Positions 43,746 to 56,100 of a stretch of DNA of 64,000 bases are shown here, in pieces. Origin of the DNA: Diorhabda sublineata. Lineage: Eukaryota; Arthropoda; Insecta; Coleoptera; Chrysomelidae. Numbering within the stretch: position 1 is the stretch's first letter; the number at the start of each line of letters is the position of its first letter. Location: the NCBI RefSeq assembly GCF_026230105.1, contig NC_079482.1, forward strand, positions 13,888,001 to 13,952,000, given 5' to 3'. The notes under the pieces were generated by a model. It had not been told where the DNA came from and searched no databases. It worked only from the letters and a program-made list of their open reading frames with translations. A program made the position numbers and the translations under genes.

Positions 43746-45685
43746 GATCTTCTCACCAATTAGCCCATGAAGAAGCTAAAGAGTTATAACCTAGAGAACC
43801 TACACCACAGATTATAGTGTAGTGTTAGCGCTTGAATTTGTTACACTTCAATGCAAACTGCATAGTAGACAATAAGTAATAATATGTTAAAATATTAATA
43901 TTAGAAGTAGCATCAGCGGATCTGTATACCATAAACTATATGAAATTTTTATTGTCTTGAAAAAAGTTTATAGTGAAGTATAGCTAATCAAACTCAACAA
44001 GTTCTCTCCATTTTTTTAGTTTGTGATTGAATATTAACAAAAATTTTCGAAAGCTTCGACGAAATGCTTCATGAAAGAACGGTCCTGTTTTGATTCCACT
44101 CCCCATACCCTCCTCAAATAGTACAAACCATTATTCATCAGTATATAACAAGAAAATTAATTTAAATGATTCTGTTCGGTTAATACTACAAGTATGACAT
44201 AAATCGTATCCGATTTCGGAAGATAATCGAATAATGAATTGAAATGACTCATTTTAGTTTAACGTTTTGATCTTTCGACTATGACACCCTTACCCTATTT
44301 CGGAATCCATATAAGACGCCTTCCGCTTATGTAAGGTGCAATGGTATGGTAATAATTTGATTTTCGAGTAAAAATAATAGATACTTTGACAATTTATTTC
44401 AATGATCGTTATGAATTATTCACAAAGTGGAATTAGGTATTTGGTTACTATGCAAAATATTAAAATACTAGAAATTAAACAAATGGAAATGATTCACATT
44501 ACAAATTTAAGGATATATAGAGTTCAATTAATTATAGTCAGAATAATCTGCTATCTACTTCAGCAAATTAATATTGTCTACTTCTGCTTTTCTTTAATAC
44601 CTTAATTCTCTATTTTACTGTACTGCTTTATTTGGATTGCACAAAATATTTGGTTTATTTGTGACTACTTATATCCAAAAAAGCTTAACGAAATGCAGAA
44701 ACTCAATCACCCAAAACTGAAGTCAACTACAGATATAACAAATGAAGTTACGAGATCATGACTCATTACTTTTTAATTATTGGACTTTCATTATTGAGCT
44801 AATTTGTTCAATAAACAGTGAAAGCAACTACTATGGAACAGATATGGAACACACCAGAATAAGCATTCTTCAGCTAAAACTGTAGAAGAACTGATAATGT
44901 TAATGTTATGAAGAACAATTATCGTTCAAATATTATGAGAGTGGTGACTTTTCCAGTTCCAATTAAAGTGATCTGCATTATTTTTATAATAACTAAATTG
45001 ATAGTGAAGGGTGATGATTGAGTAAGTGTACAATGAACTTTGGTGAATGATTAGAGCGTATAGGAATTCTATGCATAACTTCTAACTCTTCTCTATAAGG
45101 ATTTGTTCATGCAGTGATTGGTAAAGATAAATATATAGTTGGATATGCTGAACTCAAAACCAATATATTAGATATTCCATTATTATACTGCGACTTCTTA
45201 CGACTAACTTATTCATAAAATGATGTTTGTGCTATTAGGCGAGACGAGGGGACTTGTAAACTTATGGAAAAGGGTTGGAAAACGTTGCCAATTCATATTA
45301 CAATCCCGGCTATAAATTTTTCGATACTGTCAGATTTGTCTTGGATAATTTTATTCACTTGCTGAAATTTCGGCAAGTGAATTTTTTTAACCGTTTCTTA
45401 ACTTCTTTGGTACTGGTATTTTCTGGATAGGCAAGGAAACTCATTTTTAGTTATATGAAAATATATAATTTATATTTTCAGCCGTTTTCTTACTTTTTTT
45501 AGGTAGGGTGAATCTTGACTGTGAGCTTGACAATGGCGTACTATTCTCACCATAGTCAATATGTCACAGTAGTTTGGATTACAAACCAATCAAATTCAGC
45601 TAGAGGTATACAAGAGATTGCTTCCACCGAAAATTTTGTATCGGTAGGAGACGATTCAAAAACTTCTATGACTATTTTTGTACGT
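43746..45685. other. AT-rich DNA, nothing recognised
   Basis: No supported feature. Confidence 0.5.
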
Positions 45686-45689
45686 AGGT

Positions 45690-45905
45690 CCAGATCTCGT
45701 ATAATATGGACACACTGTTTATACTACCAACACTCACAATAACATTGTCTAATGCACGTTTCGATAACCAAGATATCGTCTTCAGAGACTGAAGGTTTAC
45801 CAGTTCACCTCTAGTCTCTGAAGACGAAAACTTGATTATTGAAACTCAAGTCTGACAGTAGTGAATATTACCAACGATTGCAGAAATTCCAATTTAGGTC
45901 TAGTT
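45690..45905. ncRNA. Hammerhead-like hairpin repeat, two inverted copies head to head
   Basis: Minus copy (45800 to 45695): AGTCT, CTGA (45785-45782), AGAC, GATATC-TTGG-TTATC, GAAA, CGTGCATT, AGAC; the cleavage triplet GTC is changed to ATT. Plus copy (45813-45905): GTCT, CTGA (45818-45821), AGAC, GAAAAC-TTG-ATTATT, GAAA, CTCAA, GTC (45850-45852), then the family tail to GAAATTCCAATTTAG. Stem II is better in the minus copy; the cleavage site is better in the plus copy. The two share the central CAGAGACTGAAGGTTTACC / CTCTAGTCTCTGAAG zone as an inverted repeat. Confidence 0.45.
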
Positions 45906-47085
45906 TCACTCAAAATGGATTTGATACTCTCGTTGATAGAAGTAAAAACTGTTAGAAAAAACATGAAAATCTTATCTTAGTATAATGGAACTCACTGCCT
46001 CCACTAAAATTGGAAAAATCTTCAACGTAAGTAGAAAGCCAGTATAAACAGCAAAATCAGATGGAAACATTCCTGAATAACCCCGTTGTATATAATCTAG
46101 TAGTTCAAAGAGGAGATGAATGCCCGATGAAGTTGCAGGAACGAAACGCTTTTACTGAACATAATTGATGTTTGATAATATGAATCTACTTCAATTCGTG
46201 ACAAATATTAATTAGTGAATCAGCGGCCTTTTATTGGTTAAACTCTTCAAAAAACTGCCTAAAATATACATGAACCTAAAGGAACTGAAGCAAAGACAGA
46301 AAGAGTATTTGGATAGGATAGCTTCTATAGACAGGTATTTTTTGAACAAAAATAATATCGAATGTTAATTAATTTTTAGAACATATTATGAACATTAATA
46401 CCTTGAAACGGCAACAATTTCACTTAAATAGATCAAACTTGTTGTATATATAACATCGCCATTGCGACACTCGACAGTCAATAATTTTAACATAAATCAT
46501 TCAGTTGATAGCAATAAATTTGGATGTTATACTACGGTAGACTCTTAGCACAGAACACGTTTCTCAGAGAAATAATTATGATCGTTATACCGACACCAAT
46601 TTCTACAACGGACTTGTACGAGCATGAATATTTATTTAAAATTAATTTTTATAGGTTCTTTTTTATTCAATTCGGTAGTCCAGATTTTTATGTGCACTAA
46701 ATAAACATTCATTGTAAAAGTAGCAAGTTAATTTGGTTGAAATATCGACAAAAGAGTTACTACTTTTAACCGGTTTAATTTCGTGGATAGGAGTTTTGGA
46801 AAAATAAACTAATAAATTTATAAATAGAATTGCTGAAAAGTCAAGGCTGTTCAGAATATACACAGTCTAGATACGTAAAAAATTAAAAAAATAAATATAT
46901 AATTTAATATTAAACACCAGCATAGTTTATATAATAATCAAATATTCCAAAGCCAAATTTAAGAAAGCATCAAAGTACATGACTTGAGTTAAGAAAATTT
47001 AACGCAGACGAAATATTAACAGATTTACTTCGATTTTTGAAGTGTTCTTGGCAATTTATCTATTGTAAATTGTTAAAACTTGTTA
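45906..47085. other. AT-rich DNA, nothing recognised
   Basis: No supported feature. Confidence 0.5.
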
Positions 47086-47089
47086 TTGT

Positions 47090-47360
47090 TCATTGTAACG
47101 TTTCTAGGCAAACTGTAAAGCTTGCTCAAATGTCTGAACCTCACAGGTATGTGTGTGCTGTGCACTCAATGATGTCGTAGTCTGCAGTTTTTCCCTCCTC
47201 CATATACCGACGGCATTCCAGATTGTACGCTTATGCATGGAGCATAGCATGGAGATGGAGTCTTAAATGATTGAGCTCGATTAGAAGACAAGTTACCAGT
47301 CGTATTTCGCGCCTGTTTAAGCGGAATGACGAGATAGATAGGTAGAAGGAGTCCGATCCA
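47090..47360 (-). mobile_element. LINE C-terminal (RNase H-proximal, zinc-knuckle) fragment
   Basis: Minus-strand reading near 47330-47150: LNRREIRLVTCLLIEL, HLRLHLHAML, a shift, LECRRYMEEGKTADYDII and ECTAHTYL. It follows the C-terminus of insect non-LTR retrotransposons that carry an RNase H-like domain and a CCHC-like motif (L.R...RLLTGLLTGH..L..HL..M......C..C....ET..H.+.EC). Only this piece is present; I saw no reverse transcriptase next to it. Confidence 0.55.
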
Positions 47361-48020
47361 CGTGAGCTTTAGCTTTTATCATGACACGAGTTTCCATACA
47401 TCTCAGTAGAGTCCTCGAGTCGACTACTCATAGATGTTCTAAATACAGTTTTGGCTACATGAATGGTTCAAACTCATTGTATTTATCTCTGATTAGATTT
47501 GTTTCAAAGATAATACATTTACGCCCATAATCCATTCATGGAAACTGTCGACACATTATCATTATCACAAAATAGTAAGGAGTGAGATGAAAACATCATT
47601 TGAGGTACAGTAGTGCCACCTAACGGATCGAATTGGTTAGCACCTGGAACACATAAAATTTGTTTGTGAGAAAGGCAGCTTTCGATGCCGAAGGTTTTGC
47701 ACTAACTTTATGCTTCTAATACCTTTAAGGAAGGTATAGAGCAATAAAATGGGGAATTCCGATCAGTTCGGCTCAATTTCAGTGTCCGCCATAGGTGTAG
47801 GTCTTGAAATATATAATACTTAGGTAGTATATTATACAGTTACGTTTTGCGTTTAACAGGTACCGTTTAATCTTCTATTAGTGAGTCTGCCTAATTCCAA
47901 CCCTATTTCAGATTCGGCTTAACCATGCGCCGTAAGGGCAATGGTGAATACCCAAAATTTCTAGACCTTTATAAGTATATTTGTTTAGTTTAACGCATCA
48001 GTATTTGCTGTTAAGCCGTA
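47361..48020. other. Likely flank/5' part of the next transposon; no gene
   Basis: GC slightly higher than average around 47610-47790, no product recognised. The start of the transposon at 48.0 kb probably lies here. Confidence 0.4.
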
Positions 48021-48026
48021 AATACA

Positions 48027-49345
48027 GTGGATTATAAGATTAGTAATGAAATGGTGACATTTACACCAACGAAAAGATATTCCAATAATTCTCCACTATC
48101 AGTGAATGGAAAATTTATTATTTTAAATTTACACGAATGCATAAAATACGATTACTCGAAATTTACTGTACAAGAAACTGTCGACCAATGTTCCCGAATG
48201 ACTGGAGTTGGAAAGTCCACCGTTTTTAAATTACTGCGGGGGAGAAAGATAGCATGCCAAGTGGAACCTGCCAAGAAAAAGTCCAGGCAGACCAGTAAAA
48301 GTCCTTGATGAAGACACCAAATGTGTAAATTCGAAGAACAGTTCACTCTTTTTATTTCAAAAAGGAAATACCCACCCTAGATAAAATTTTAATGGAGCTT
48401 GGTTAGGATGATAGTATTCCGTTGATAACTAAAAAATTTTACCACTTTGAAAAATATAGATTTTGCCTGGGAAAAGCATAACCGTAAAGAACTTTTACTG
48501 GAAAGCGATGAAAATGTTCGCTGGCGATGAAAATATTCAAGAAGTATAAAGCAGTACATAACAGAGCAGAAAAAAATCTGTGTACCAAAAATGTGGCAAG
48601 ACAAAAATATAACCAGTGTTCACCAAGCTTTCAGGGAAGGCCTGTCAACGGGTATTAAGGTGCCTGCAGGTAAAGGGAACAGACTAATAATCGTTCATAT
48701 TGGAAGCGAAAAGTGATTTTTAAAAGAAAGTTTGCTAGCCTTTCAGTCGTGCCTTTTGGTGAAATGATAAAATATCTTCCGGCTGATTCTGTATTAGTTA
48801 TGGATAACGCAAGTTATCATTCATGACGCATAGAAAACTTCATCTTGGAGAACAAGAAATTATTGACTGGTTAACCACCAAAAGTATTGAATTTGAAGAT
48901 AATTTGATAAAAAAGAGCTATTAGTTATAGCAAATTTACACAAACATCGATTTATGAAATACGCCGTTGAAGATATAGCAGAAAAACATAGTGTAACTGT
49001 GCTGCGCACTCCGCCATATCATTGCGAATTAAATCCTATAGAATTTATATGTTAGCAAGTGAAAGAATTTGTAGCAAGACACAACACGAGACTCAAAATG
49101 AAAGACGTTAAGCTTCTGTTTGATCAAGCTATTAAGGAGGTGACACCAGAAAACGCAGTCCAGCATGTCATTAAAGAAGAGGAGAAAATGTGGGATCTTG
49201 ACTACTTGATCGATCGGACCGTCCAACCGTTAATTATAACGTCAAGAAGAGATGGCAGTTCCTCAGATGACGAAGAATATTATGATTTGTTATAATTTAA
49301 TTTCTGTATAATGTATTTTTTGTATAATGTTCAATAAAAAATAAG
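48027..49345 (+). pseudogene. Tc1/IS630-type transposase gene, near full length, broken
   Basis: First part 48027-48306 is open: MDYKISNEMVTFTP, LSVNGKFIILNLHECIKYD, then an HTH, FTVQETVDQCSRMTGVGKST and VFKLLRGRKIACQVEPAKKK. After a stop, shifted frames continue through WPRQKYNQCSPSFQG-like text. SVLVMDNASYHS near 48790-48825 has the second catalytic Asp, and HKHRFMKYAVEDIAEKHSVT and VLRTPPYHCELNPIEF near 48945-49045 carry the CELNPIE block (catalytic Glu). The C-terminus 49059-49292 is open: VKEFVARHNTRLKMKDVKLL, EVTPENAVQHVIKEEEKMWD, LDYLIDRTVQPLII and an acidic tail. AATAAA follows at 49332. About six lesions. Confidence 0.8.
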
Positions 49346-52300
49346 TGCACCTAATACTATGGACATAATGTCTAATTTTTATTCTGTTAAAATAAAATTA
49401 TCTCCTTTTTATGAGTATCCTACCGGCACGCCTTTGAAACAATATTTTTCAGTGTTTGTGAATGGATAACAATAGGCTAAATTCACCCCAACCCGGGGGG
49501 TACTACCTGCACTAAAAAATTTACAATGAACTCAATGCCAAACTATGAAAGTGGCTTAAATATTCGTTGGGTCACACTGTGGTCTCTTTCCATACCTAAT
49601 GAGATTTTATTACTCTATACCATTCTGAAATAAACTACAGTTGATAATAACTTTTTATTCCTTATACATTTCTCGAACTTTGCTAAAATTGATTGAAAAC
49701 CTAACCTAACCTAACATTGATAACTTCATCGTATCTTTGATTAGAATAGACCTAATGCCTAGAGAGTCTTTTTGCTTCTTGTGGTTAATGAATTGAATGA
49801 ACTTTATTTTGAAAATAATGAATATGAGAACATATTTAATCAGTTGTTATGTTACCACACTTCGTAAAACTATCAGTTAATTTTAGCGGTATTTCGGTTA
49901 ATTGTTTCCTTCAAAATGAAATGAGCCAGAATGAAAATCCGGTATTTAATGAGAAGTAGAACTTTCTGTAAACCAACGAGCATTTGCTGGCTAGACAATA
50001 TTGAAAAATTTATATTCATAACGAAGATGTTTGCGCACAGTTGCATGTGAAAACGTCGCGTCGTTTAAACATTTTATATTAAACCGAAGCAAAACAAATT
50101 ACCTATATCTAGATAGGAGCGTTATCTAGAGGTTAACTATTTAAATACTAATTTCACTTTGGTCAGGATATATTGACAATTTAAATTGTATTGTTGGTGC
50201 GTAATTTATAACCTTAAATTCCCCGGCAGGAGACTCAGGAAGTGTTTATCGGCTTCAGTTAAATAACTGGTACTAAGATCAATGTGAACAATCAATAATA
50301 AATTGGACGCCACCAGCTTTTAAACGAATTAACAATTAATAAAAAGGCGTAAAACACCTTATGAATTAAATTCAAAATAAAAATTGAACAATATAAGACT
50401 ATGCCCGCACACGATTATCCAAATTAATATTTATTGTTTAGAATATTAAAAAAAGTATCAGTAACAAATAAATTTATTGAAAAAATAATGAATTAGCATT
50501 AGCTGCGCATCCACAACAAAACCAGCAAAAGCAGTATAAAATTATATATAATCAAAAACAACTTAGATTTATTTATATATTAAAGATAAGGCTTGTACTT
50601 ATCTACGGAAATCCGGGATGGCTGCAGTCCTCAAATGGATTCCCAGATATTGGAGTGAGTTGAATTTGTAGTCTGGTGGTTGGATCCTTGGTGCCAATCT
50701 GGCAGCTTTAGAACTGCGGGAAAAAAACTAAGTGAGGAAGGGAATGGGAACACAGATGAAAATTACGGAAACGAACGAGTGAAAAGAACAGATTTGAATG
50801 AAAGCAACTTATGCTCTAACATATAAAAAGCTAAATTTATATTTTTTTTAAAATATAACCAAACAAGAATCTGCTCTGTTCTATTCGTCGTGTTCCCCAA
50901 ATGAATAGAAAATATGAATTTATACGAAAACTTGCTTAAAACTAAAGGAAATCCATAAAAATTACTGGAATTTTTGTGAGCAGAATAAAAAAAGCGAAGA
51001 AAAACTTACCAGCCAATATAAAGAATAAAATCACCAGAAATTAATCAAAATTAACTTTGATTCGAAGTGTTGATAGGTAGAGGACGAATCCCTTTCAATT
51101 TCGAGGTTTTATTGAATTTCTTGAATGAAGTGGGGGTCGATAACAAAGGAGTTTTAAAATGTTTGAAGAAAAACGTAAAGCCGCAAGAAATGCAATGCCT
51201 TATCACATTTATGGTTTTTTTTATATATGTCATTATGCAGAATTGTGCAAGTACACATATTTCCAGTCACGTAGGAAATTGAATTATTTTACATTACGAC
51301 ACCACTCGCTAGGCTGTTCTAATACAGTTAACGGTCTCATCTATTTATCGCAATAATTTTTCATTAGTTATGTAGAAAATTTTCTTTTCCTATCTTATAG
51401 TTGGAATGTTTAGCATTTCATTATCTTTTTCTCAACATACCGTATGTTTTGTGAAAGTATTTAACATTCCATATTTTGATCAAGTTTACCGTTCCAATGT
51501 TTTAATTTATAACTTAGTATTGGAACTGATCATTTTTTTGTTAACTTTATAGTTAATATTTAATGTATAGTTATGGGAATATACTACTAATATAAATATT
51601 TTTATACGATTTACTGCATTTTGCAATCCATAGATTAACGTTTAGAATATTTTTATATCGATAATTTTAAAGTTGTAGCTTTTATTAAAAAAAGCAGCTT
51701 CTCGTTAACATCTATACTTTTTTCAATGTTTTTTCTTATTCTTTCATTTAGACACTTCAATATGTGAGCACTACTAAAATTTCTTGTTGGTAATCACCAC
51801 AATCTTTTTGTTTTGGCTTCTTATTTTCGTAGACTGTAAGTTTACAAAAGAATCCTTGAATTTATTTTTTTTTCTTCGAGCAGAGGAGATGTAGCATGCC
51901 ATTCGGCTTGTTACGTTTTTTTTGTCAAACATGTTGAATATTCTTTTATTCACGTATTGTGACACAGTGGCATGTTACAATCTGAAAGTTATTATTCGGT
52001 ACCACTCTACAATAGAACAAATTATAAATTTCATAATTTATCATTTTTCCATGAAATACCCAAGCTTATATATCAACTGTCGGAAATTGTTTACATATTG
52101 TTAGTGAGATAAAGATTAAAATATGTAACATCATTCATTTTTTTAAATAGGTTGCATAAATGCATTACATTAATGGAAAGCACAATATTCTCCACTCCAC
52201 TTTAATCAGTGGAGTTATAAAGAAAGAATAGTATCAAAATATCAACAAAGCTTCATGTATCATGTATAATTTCCATAGACTCAATTTCCATTTAATCTGC

Positions 52301-52615
52301 CAAACGTTCTAGGGATCCAAACGCAAAATATAAAATAATTTTGACCTTGAGCCATCTCTGTGAACCATTTATAAAATAAATAGATTGTGTCTTGCAGCCA
52401 CAGCTCTTCACTTTTCATTTGTTTATTTTTAGTCAACTTTAATTTAATAATAAAAAAATAGAAATTCCGTTTCAAAATAGGTGGAAATTGAACGTTTTGA
52501 AATAAAGGATATATGATACAATATTATTTCTTTTGACAATCAAGGACAAATTGTAGGAAATTATAAATATGGAAAAATAACAATAATCCTGAAAAATACC
52601 TACGAATGGACAGTA
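49346..52615. other. AT-rich DNA, no certain gene
   Basis: Includes CCTAACCTAACCTAAC at about 49700, a less AT-rich patch at 50590-50740 with no recognisable product, and overlapping frames on both strands at 51050-51280. No gene supported. Confidence 0.45.
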
Positions 52616-52619
52616 TAGA

Positions 52620-53580
52620 ATATTCTATATAATCATGTCCTATGTATGGTAAACGTGGAAAATGGCAATAATAGTACCAATACAAAAGAAAGGAGAAATT
52701 AATAAATGCGAAAACTACAGTGGTATAGCGCTATTATATACACGTACAAAATTTTGACCAACGCCATAGATAAAAGTTTGAGAGTAAATGGAGAAAACTT
52801 GTTCGGAGACTACCAATGCGCGTTTAGATCTGGAAGATCAGTCACAGACCACATTTTCACTCTGAGGTAAACGCAAAGAATGGGGTATGAATACGATCTG
52901 CCAATTTACTAAGTCTTCATAGATTTTCAAAAAGTTACTTTAAACAGAAACCATTTGTACAGCATTATGAACGATCTTAGTATTCCAAAAAAGCTTATAC
53001 AACATACAAAAACGAAGGTAAAATGTTTTAAGACCAATAACAGGACTAAGACAAGGAGATCCTTTATCTAACCACTGTTCAATGTAGTATAACAATCGGT
53101 TTGAACAGAGCTGAGACACTAAAAACAAGAACATCACAACTGCTCACATACTCAGTCGACATAGTAATCCTTCAACACCGGAAAACGAGCTTGAGAAAAA
53201 CAACAGAGCCCTCATATAAATGGCAGAATCAGTGAATCTATGAGTTAACGAAGACAAATCGAAGTTAATGATAATGACAACACCACCAAGAAAAAGAGCA
53301 ATGAGAAGTTTGTCAAAACAACTGAACGAATAAAAGGCAATGGGCGTAGAACAAGTTTAAAGTTATGTATATCTTGGAGTGGTTATCAAGGACGACGGAT
53401 AAAATCTGGAAGCGAGGAAGATAAGGGAAAGAAAACAGATGGGAGTGCTGAATGCGATAATAAGTTCCCAAAAAATCTCCAGAAAGGCAATGCTACATCT
53501 ATACAAAACAATAATGAGACCAACAGTGAGCTACGTAGGCGGAAAGTGGATTCTTAACCAGGCAGTGGAAGTGAACTTAG
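52620..53580 (+). mobile_element. RTE-like LINE reverse transcriptase fragment 1
   Basis: Plus-strand reading: YKILTNAIDKSLRVNGENLF, GDYQCAFRSGRSVTDHIFTL near 52795-52865 (family: ..YQ.GFR.GRS..DHIF.LR), VFIDFQKV near 52910 (FIDFKKAYD), LYSIMNDLSIPKKLIQ near 52955-53000, TGLRQGDPLS near 53040-53070, LLTYSVDIVIL-like text near 53140-53170 (YADD box decayed), VNEDKSKLMIMTT near 53240-53280, YVYLGVVIKDDG near 53365-53400, and an open end MGVLNAIISSQKISRKAMLH, LYKTIMRPTVSYVGGKW. Order and motifs are those of an insect LINE reverse transcriptase. Many stops and shifts. Confidence 0.75.
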
Positions 53581-54415
53581 ATATATACGTTAGGTTAGCA
53601 TATATTTCTACAGTTTACATTTATGTTAGGTTAGCATCAACTCACTTCTCAACTCACTCTGTATCAATATTAGATGACACAGCGTAGTTCAATATTTTCA
53701 AATTAAACTACTTTGCATCAATTAAAACTACACCCTAGTTGAAGTATCTGGAGGTGCGCCAATGTAGCATTTAGTTCTGGTATAGCAATATAAAATAATA
53801 TATGTCTTTCTAGGTGGGTATCATACAAGACCGTACAAAAATAAATCAATTAAAGTTGAGTTTACTTGTTTGACATGCACCATTTATAACGACAGCATAT
53901 TGTTATTCAAATGTCATAGGTACAACTTAGAGGCTTGTGGAATCTATTTAATAATCTAAAAATTCAAGCTGCATCGGTACCACCTTTCTTGTGTGAAACA
54001 GTTGAAAGGAAGCTTATGAAAATAATAGGGTCGTTTAAATGAACTCACCGACATAACAGTAGAAGGTAACTTAAATCAGAAATAAATTAAACGAAAAAAT
54101 AATCCACAATAAATTTTGTGTTTTTATTGAATACTATGTAAATATTGAAGTAACGCATTATTATTTATACATACAGAAAAAAACTCGGAGATATTGGGGT
54201 AATGTTGAAGTATGTAGTAACGAGAAAATAATCATTACTTGATTATTTTCAGTTTTAGAAATATCTATTTCTAATATTCCATGATGTTTAGTACAGTTAG
54301 TACCATTCAAATATTGTGTATAAATGTTGTATACCAAATTTGTGGATGTATGTAAAATTCTCCTTATCATGTTGCCATGTGTTCTGTAAATCTTGTTCTA
54401 TTAATCATAACTTTT
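53581..54415. other. AT-rich DNA, nothing recognised
   Basis: Starts with a short direct repeat GTTAGGTTAGCAT at 53590 and 53624. No gene supported. Confidence 0.5.
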
Positions 54416-54419
54416 TTAG

Positions 54420-55640
54420 CATTATATGAATATTCTTCGCATAAAAAAGTCTATGAAATCTTCGATGAATATCCTCCTTGTTTTATTTATTCATTCTCGT
54501 AAAGTTTCTAAAGAAACATGGTCCATTGTGAATGATCTAAGAAATAAGCCTTCTTCATCGAGCATAATCTCTACTTCACCTGCTAATCTTAATAATTATT
54601 TTGTGAATGTAGCCAAAAATTTATTAAATTCTTCAACTCCTTCTCATGATCCGCTTTCATACCTCCCTGATACTAATGCTAACTTACAAAGATCCTTTTT
54701 TATGCCCGTAGTTTTAGCAATACAATTAATGATTTAAAAAATAAATACTCGTCTGTAACTGATGGACTTACATTAAAAATGTTTTCAAGTCTGCCTGATT
54801 GTACATTAAATCACCTTAACACTTTAATTAACATTTCATTTCAAAATGACACTTTTCCCAATTGCCTTAAGATGACTATAATTATACCTCTACATAAAGG
54901 AGGAGATAAAAATCAAGCATCGAATTATATCCAAACACATTCCTTCCCAGGTTATTAAACATCATAGAAAAATTGGTCAAAAAGATGCTTATATCATTTA
55001 TGTTTAACTATAAAATACTTACTATCCATCACCCTTAAATCATGGTCCGATTCTAATTTTCTCTGTCTCAACGTTTCTAAAGCCAAATAACACCACCACT
55101 GACGCCGTTGAATCTGTAAAATTCTTAGGGCTTGTTGTGGAAAATTTCTTGAAATAGGAATTACATATTGCTGCCTTATCTAAAAAATTAAGTTCCTCCT
55201 GCATTCGTTCCTTATTCATCCTTGAATCCGTTTGCGTAATTCGTAAGCTATCCGCGGAGCTCGACCTTTCCCAACCTACTCCACGTTCATAATTAGTTGA
55301 GGTCTTAATATTTTACAATGCAAAAAAATACACAATCACTTGCCAATTGAAATCAAATCGATATCATCTTTCCCGCATTCCGCAATAATTTAAGGGCATA
55401 TTTACTGGAAAGTGCCTTCTTCAGAGCATGCTGCATACTGGTTTAATTTTTGCTATGTACTTCAATACGACTTCTATACTAATTATTACCTATTACTATT
55501 ACCTATAATTTTGTTACTCATTGTGTTTTTCTTCTGTATATTGAAATTTTATTTTATTTATTTTATTTTTATTTAGTTATATTTATGTCAATTATTTAGT
55601 TTTTATAAGCAATCGACATTTCAAACTGTATCGGTAACAT
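54420..55640 (+). mobile_element. Jockey-like LINE with large internal deletion
   Basis: Same family as 5110-5645. The open part 54426-54737 gives KVSKETWSIVNDLRNKPSSS, STSPANLNNYFVNVAKNLLN, the linker before the reverse transcriptase. It continues SSVTDGLTLKMFSSLPDCTL, NTLINISFQNDTFPNCLKMT and IIIPLHKGGDKNQASNYI (fingers motif: P..WK...I.P+.KGGD...SNYRPIS). After KNWSKRC-like text near 54990 the palm with the catalytic YADD is missing. The sequence resumes with NTTTDAVESVKFLGLVVENF near 55085-55150 and HIAALSKKLSSSCIRSLF, then the shared 3' UTR. Inactive by deletion. Confidence 0.8.
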
Positions 55641-56100
55641 ATTTACCAAGTAAAACCAAAATTACACAGCTGCACGTTGTTCACTCGAGCTTGGCATGAT
55701 AAAAAACGAACTATGAACAAAGTAGCGCTACCAAGAAAATCACAAACGGCTCTGAACTGGTTATGAGTCGCGCTATCTAACGCCTCGAGGAAAAATTGCG
55801 CAATACAAAAGTGGCAAAGCTACTCCAGATATTATTGTACATATGGAATATAAAAACAAAGTAAAACAGAAAGAGTTCAGCTCGCTCCTAAATCCCACCT
55901 CGTCAGTCGTTGCAGGTTTTCTGCGGTTTTTCTGTAACCTGATGAACCGTTCACCAGTCAAATGGCTAGCGATAGGTCACCGTACACCTGCGTTGAATCC
56001 GCATTCACTTAAGTAAATAAAAATCTCTTCTAGTCTCAAAAAGCTGTTTGAATCGTCGTGTCTTTTTTTGGAACCCCGAATAGGGACCATTTTCTCTATC
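55641..56100. other. Unassigned; weak LTR-like appearance at its 3' end
   Basis: AATAAAAATCTCTTCTAG (about 56020) then a C-G-rich GGAACCCCGAATAGGGACC near 56080. This arrangement can occur at a retrotransposon LTR end but I found no partner LTR or coding region. Confidence 0.2.

Noticed and set aside
49697..49713. CCTAACCTAACCTAAC, like the insect telomere repeat
   Set aside because: Only about three units, not at an array or chromosome end; expected now and then by chance or from telomere-like simple sequence.
51051..51282. Overlapping open frames on both strands
   Set aside because: The plus reading (RIPFNFEVLLNFLNEVGVDN) and the minus reading are both low in information and I recognise neither; could be either strand or none.
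55641..56100. Possible LTR end with GGAACCCCGAATAGGGACC
   Set aside because: No second LTR, no gag/pol and no clear TG...CA ends, so not called a mobile element.
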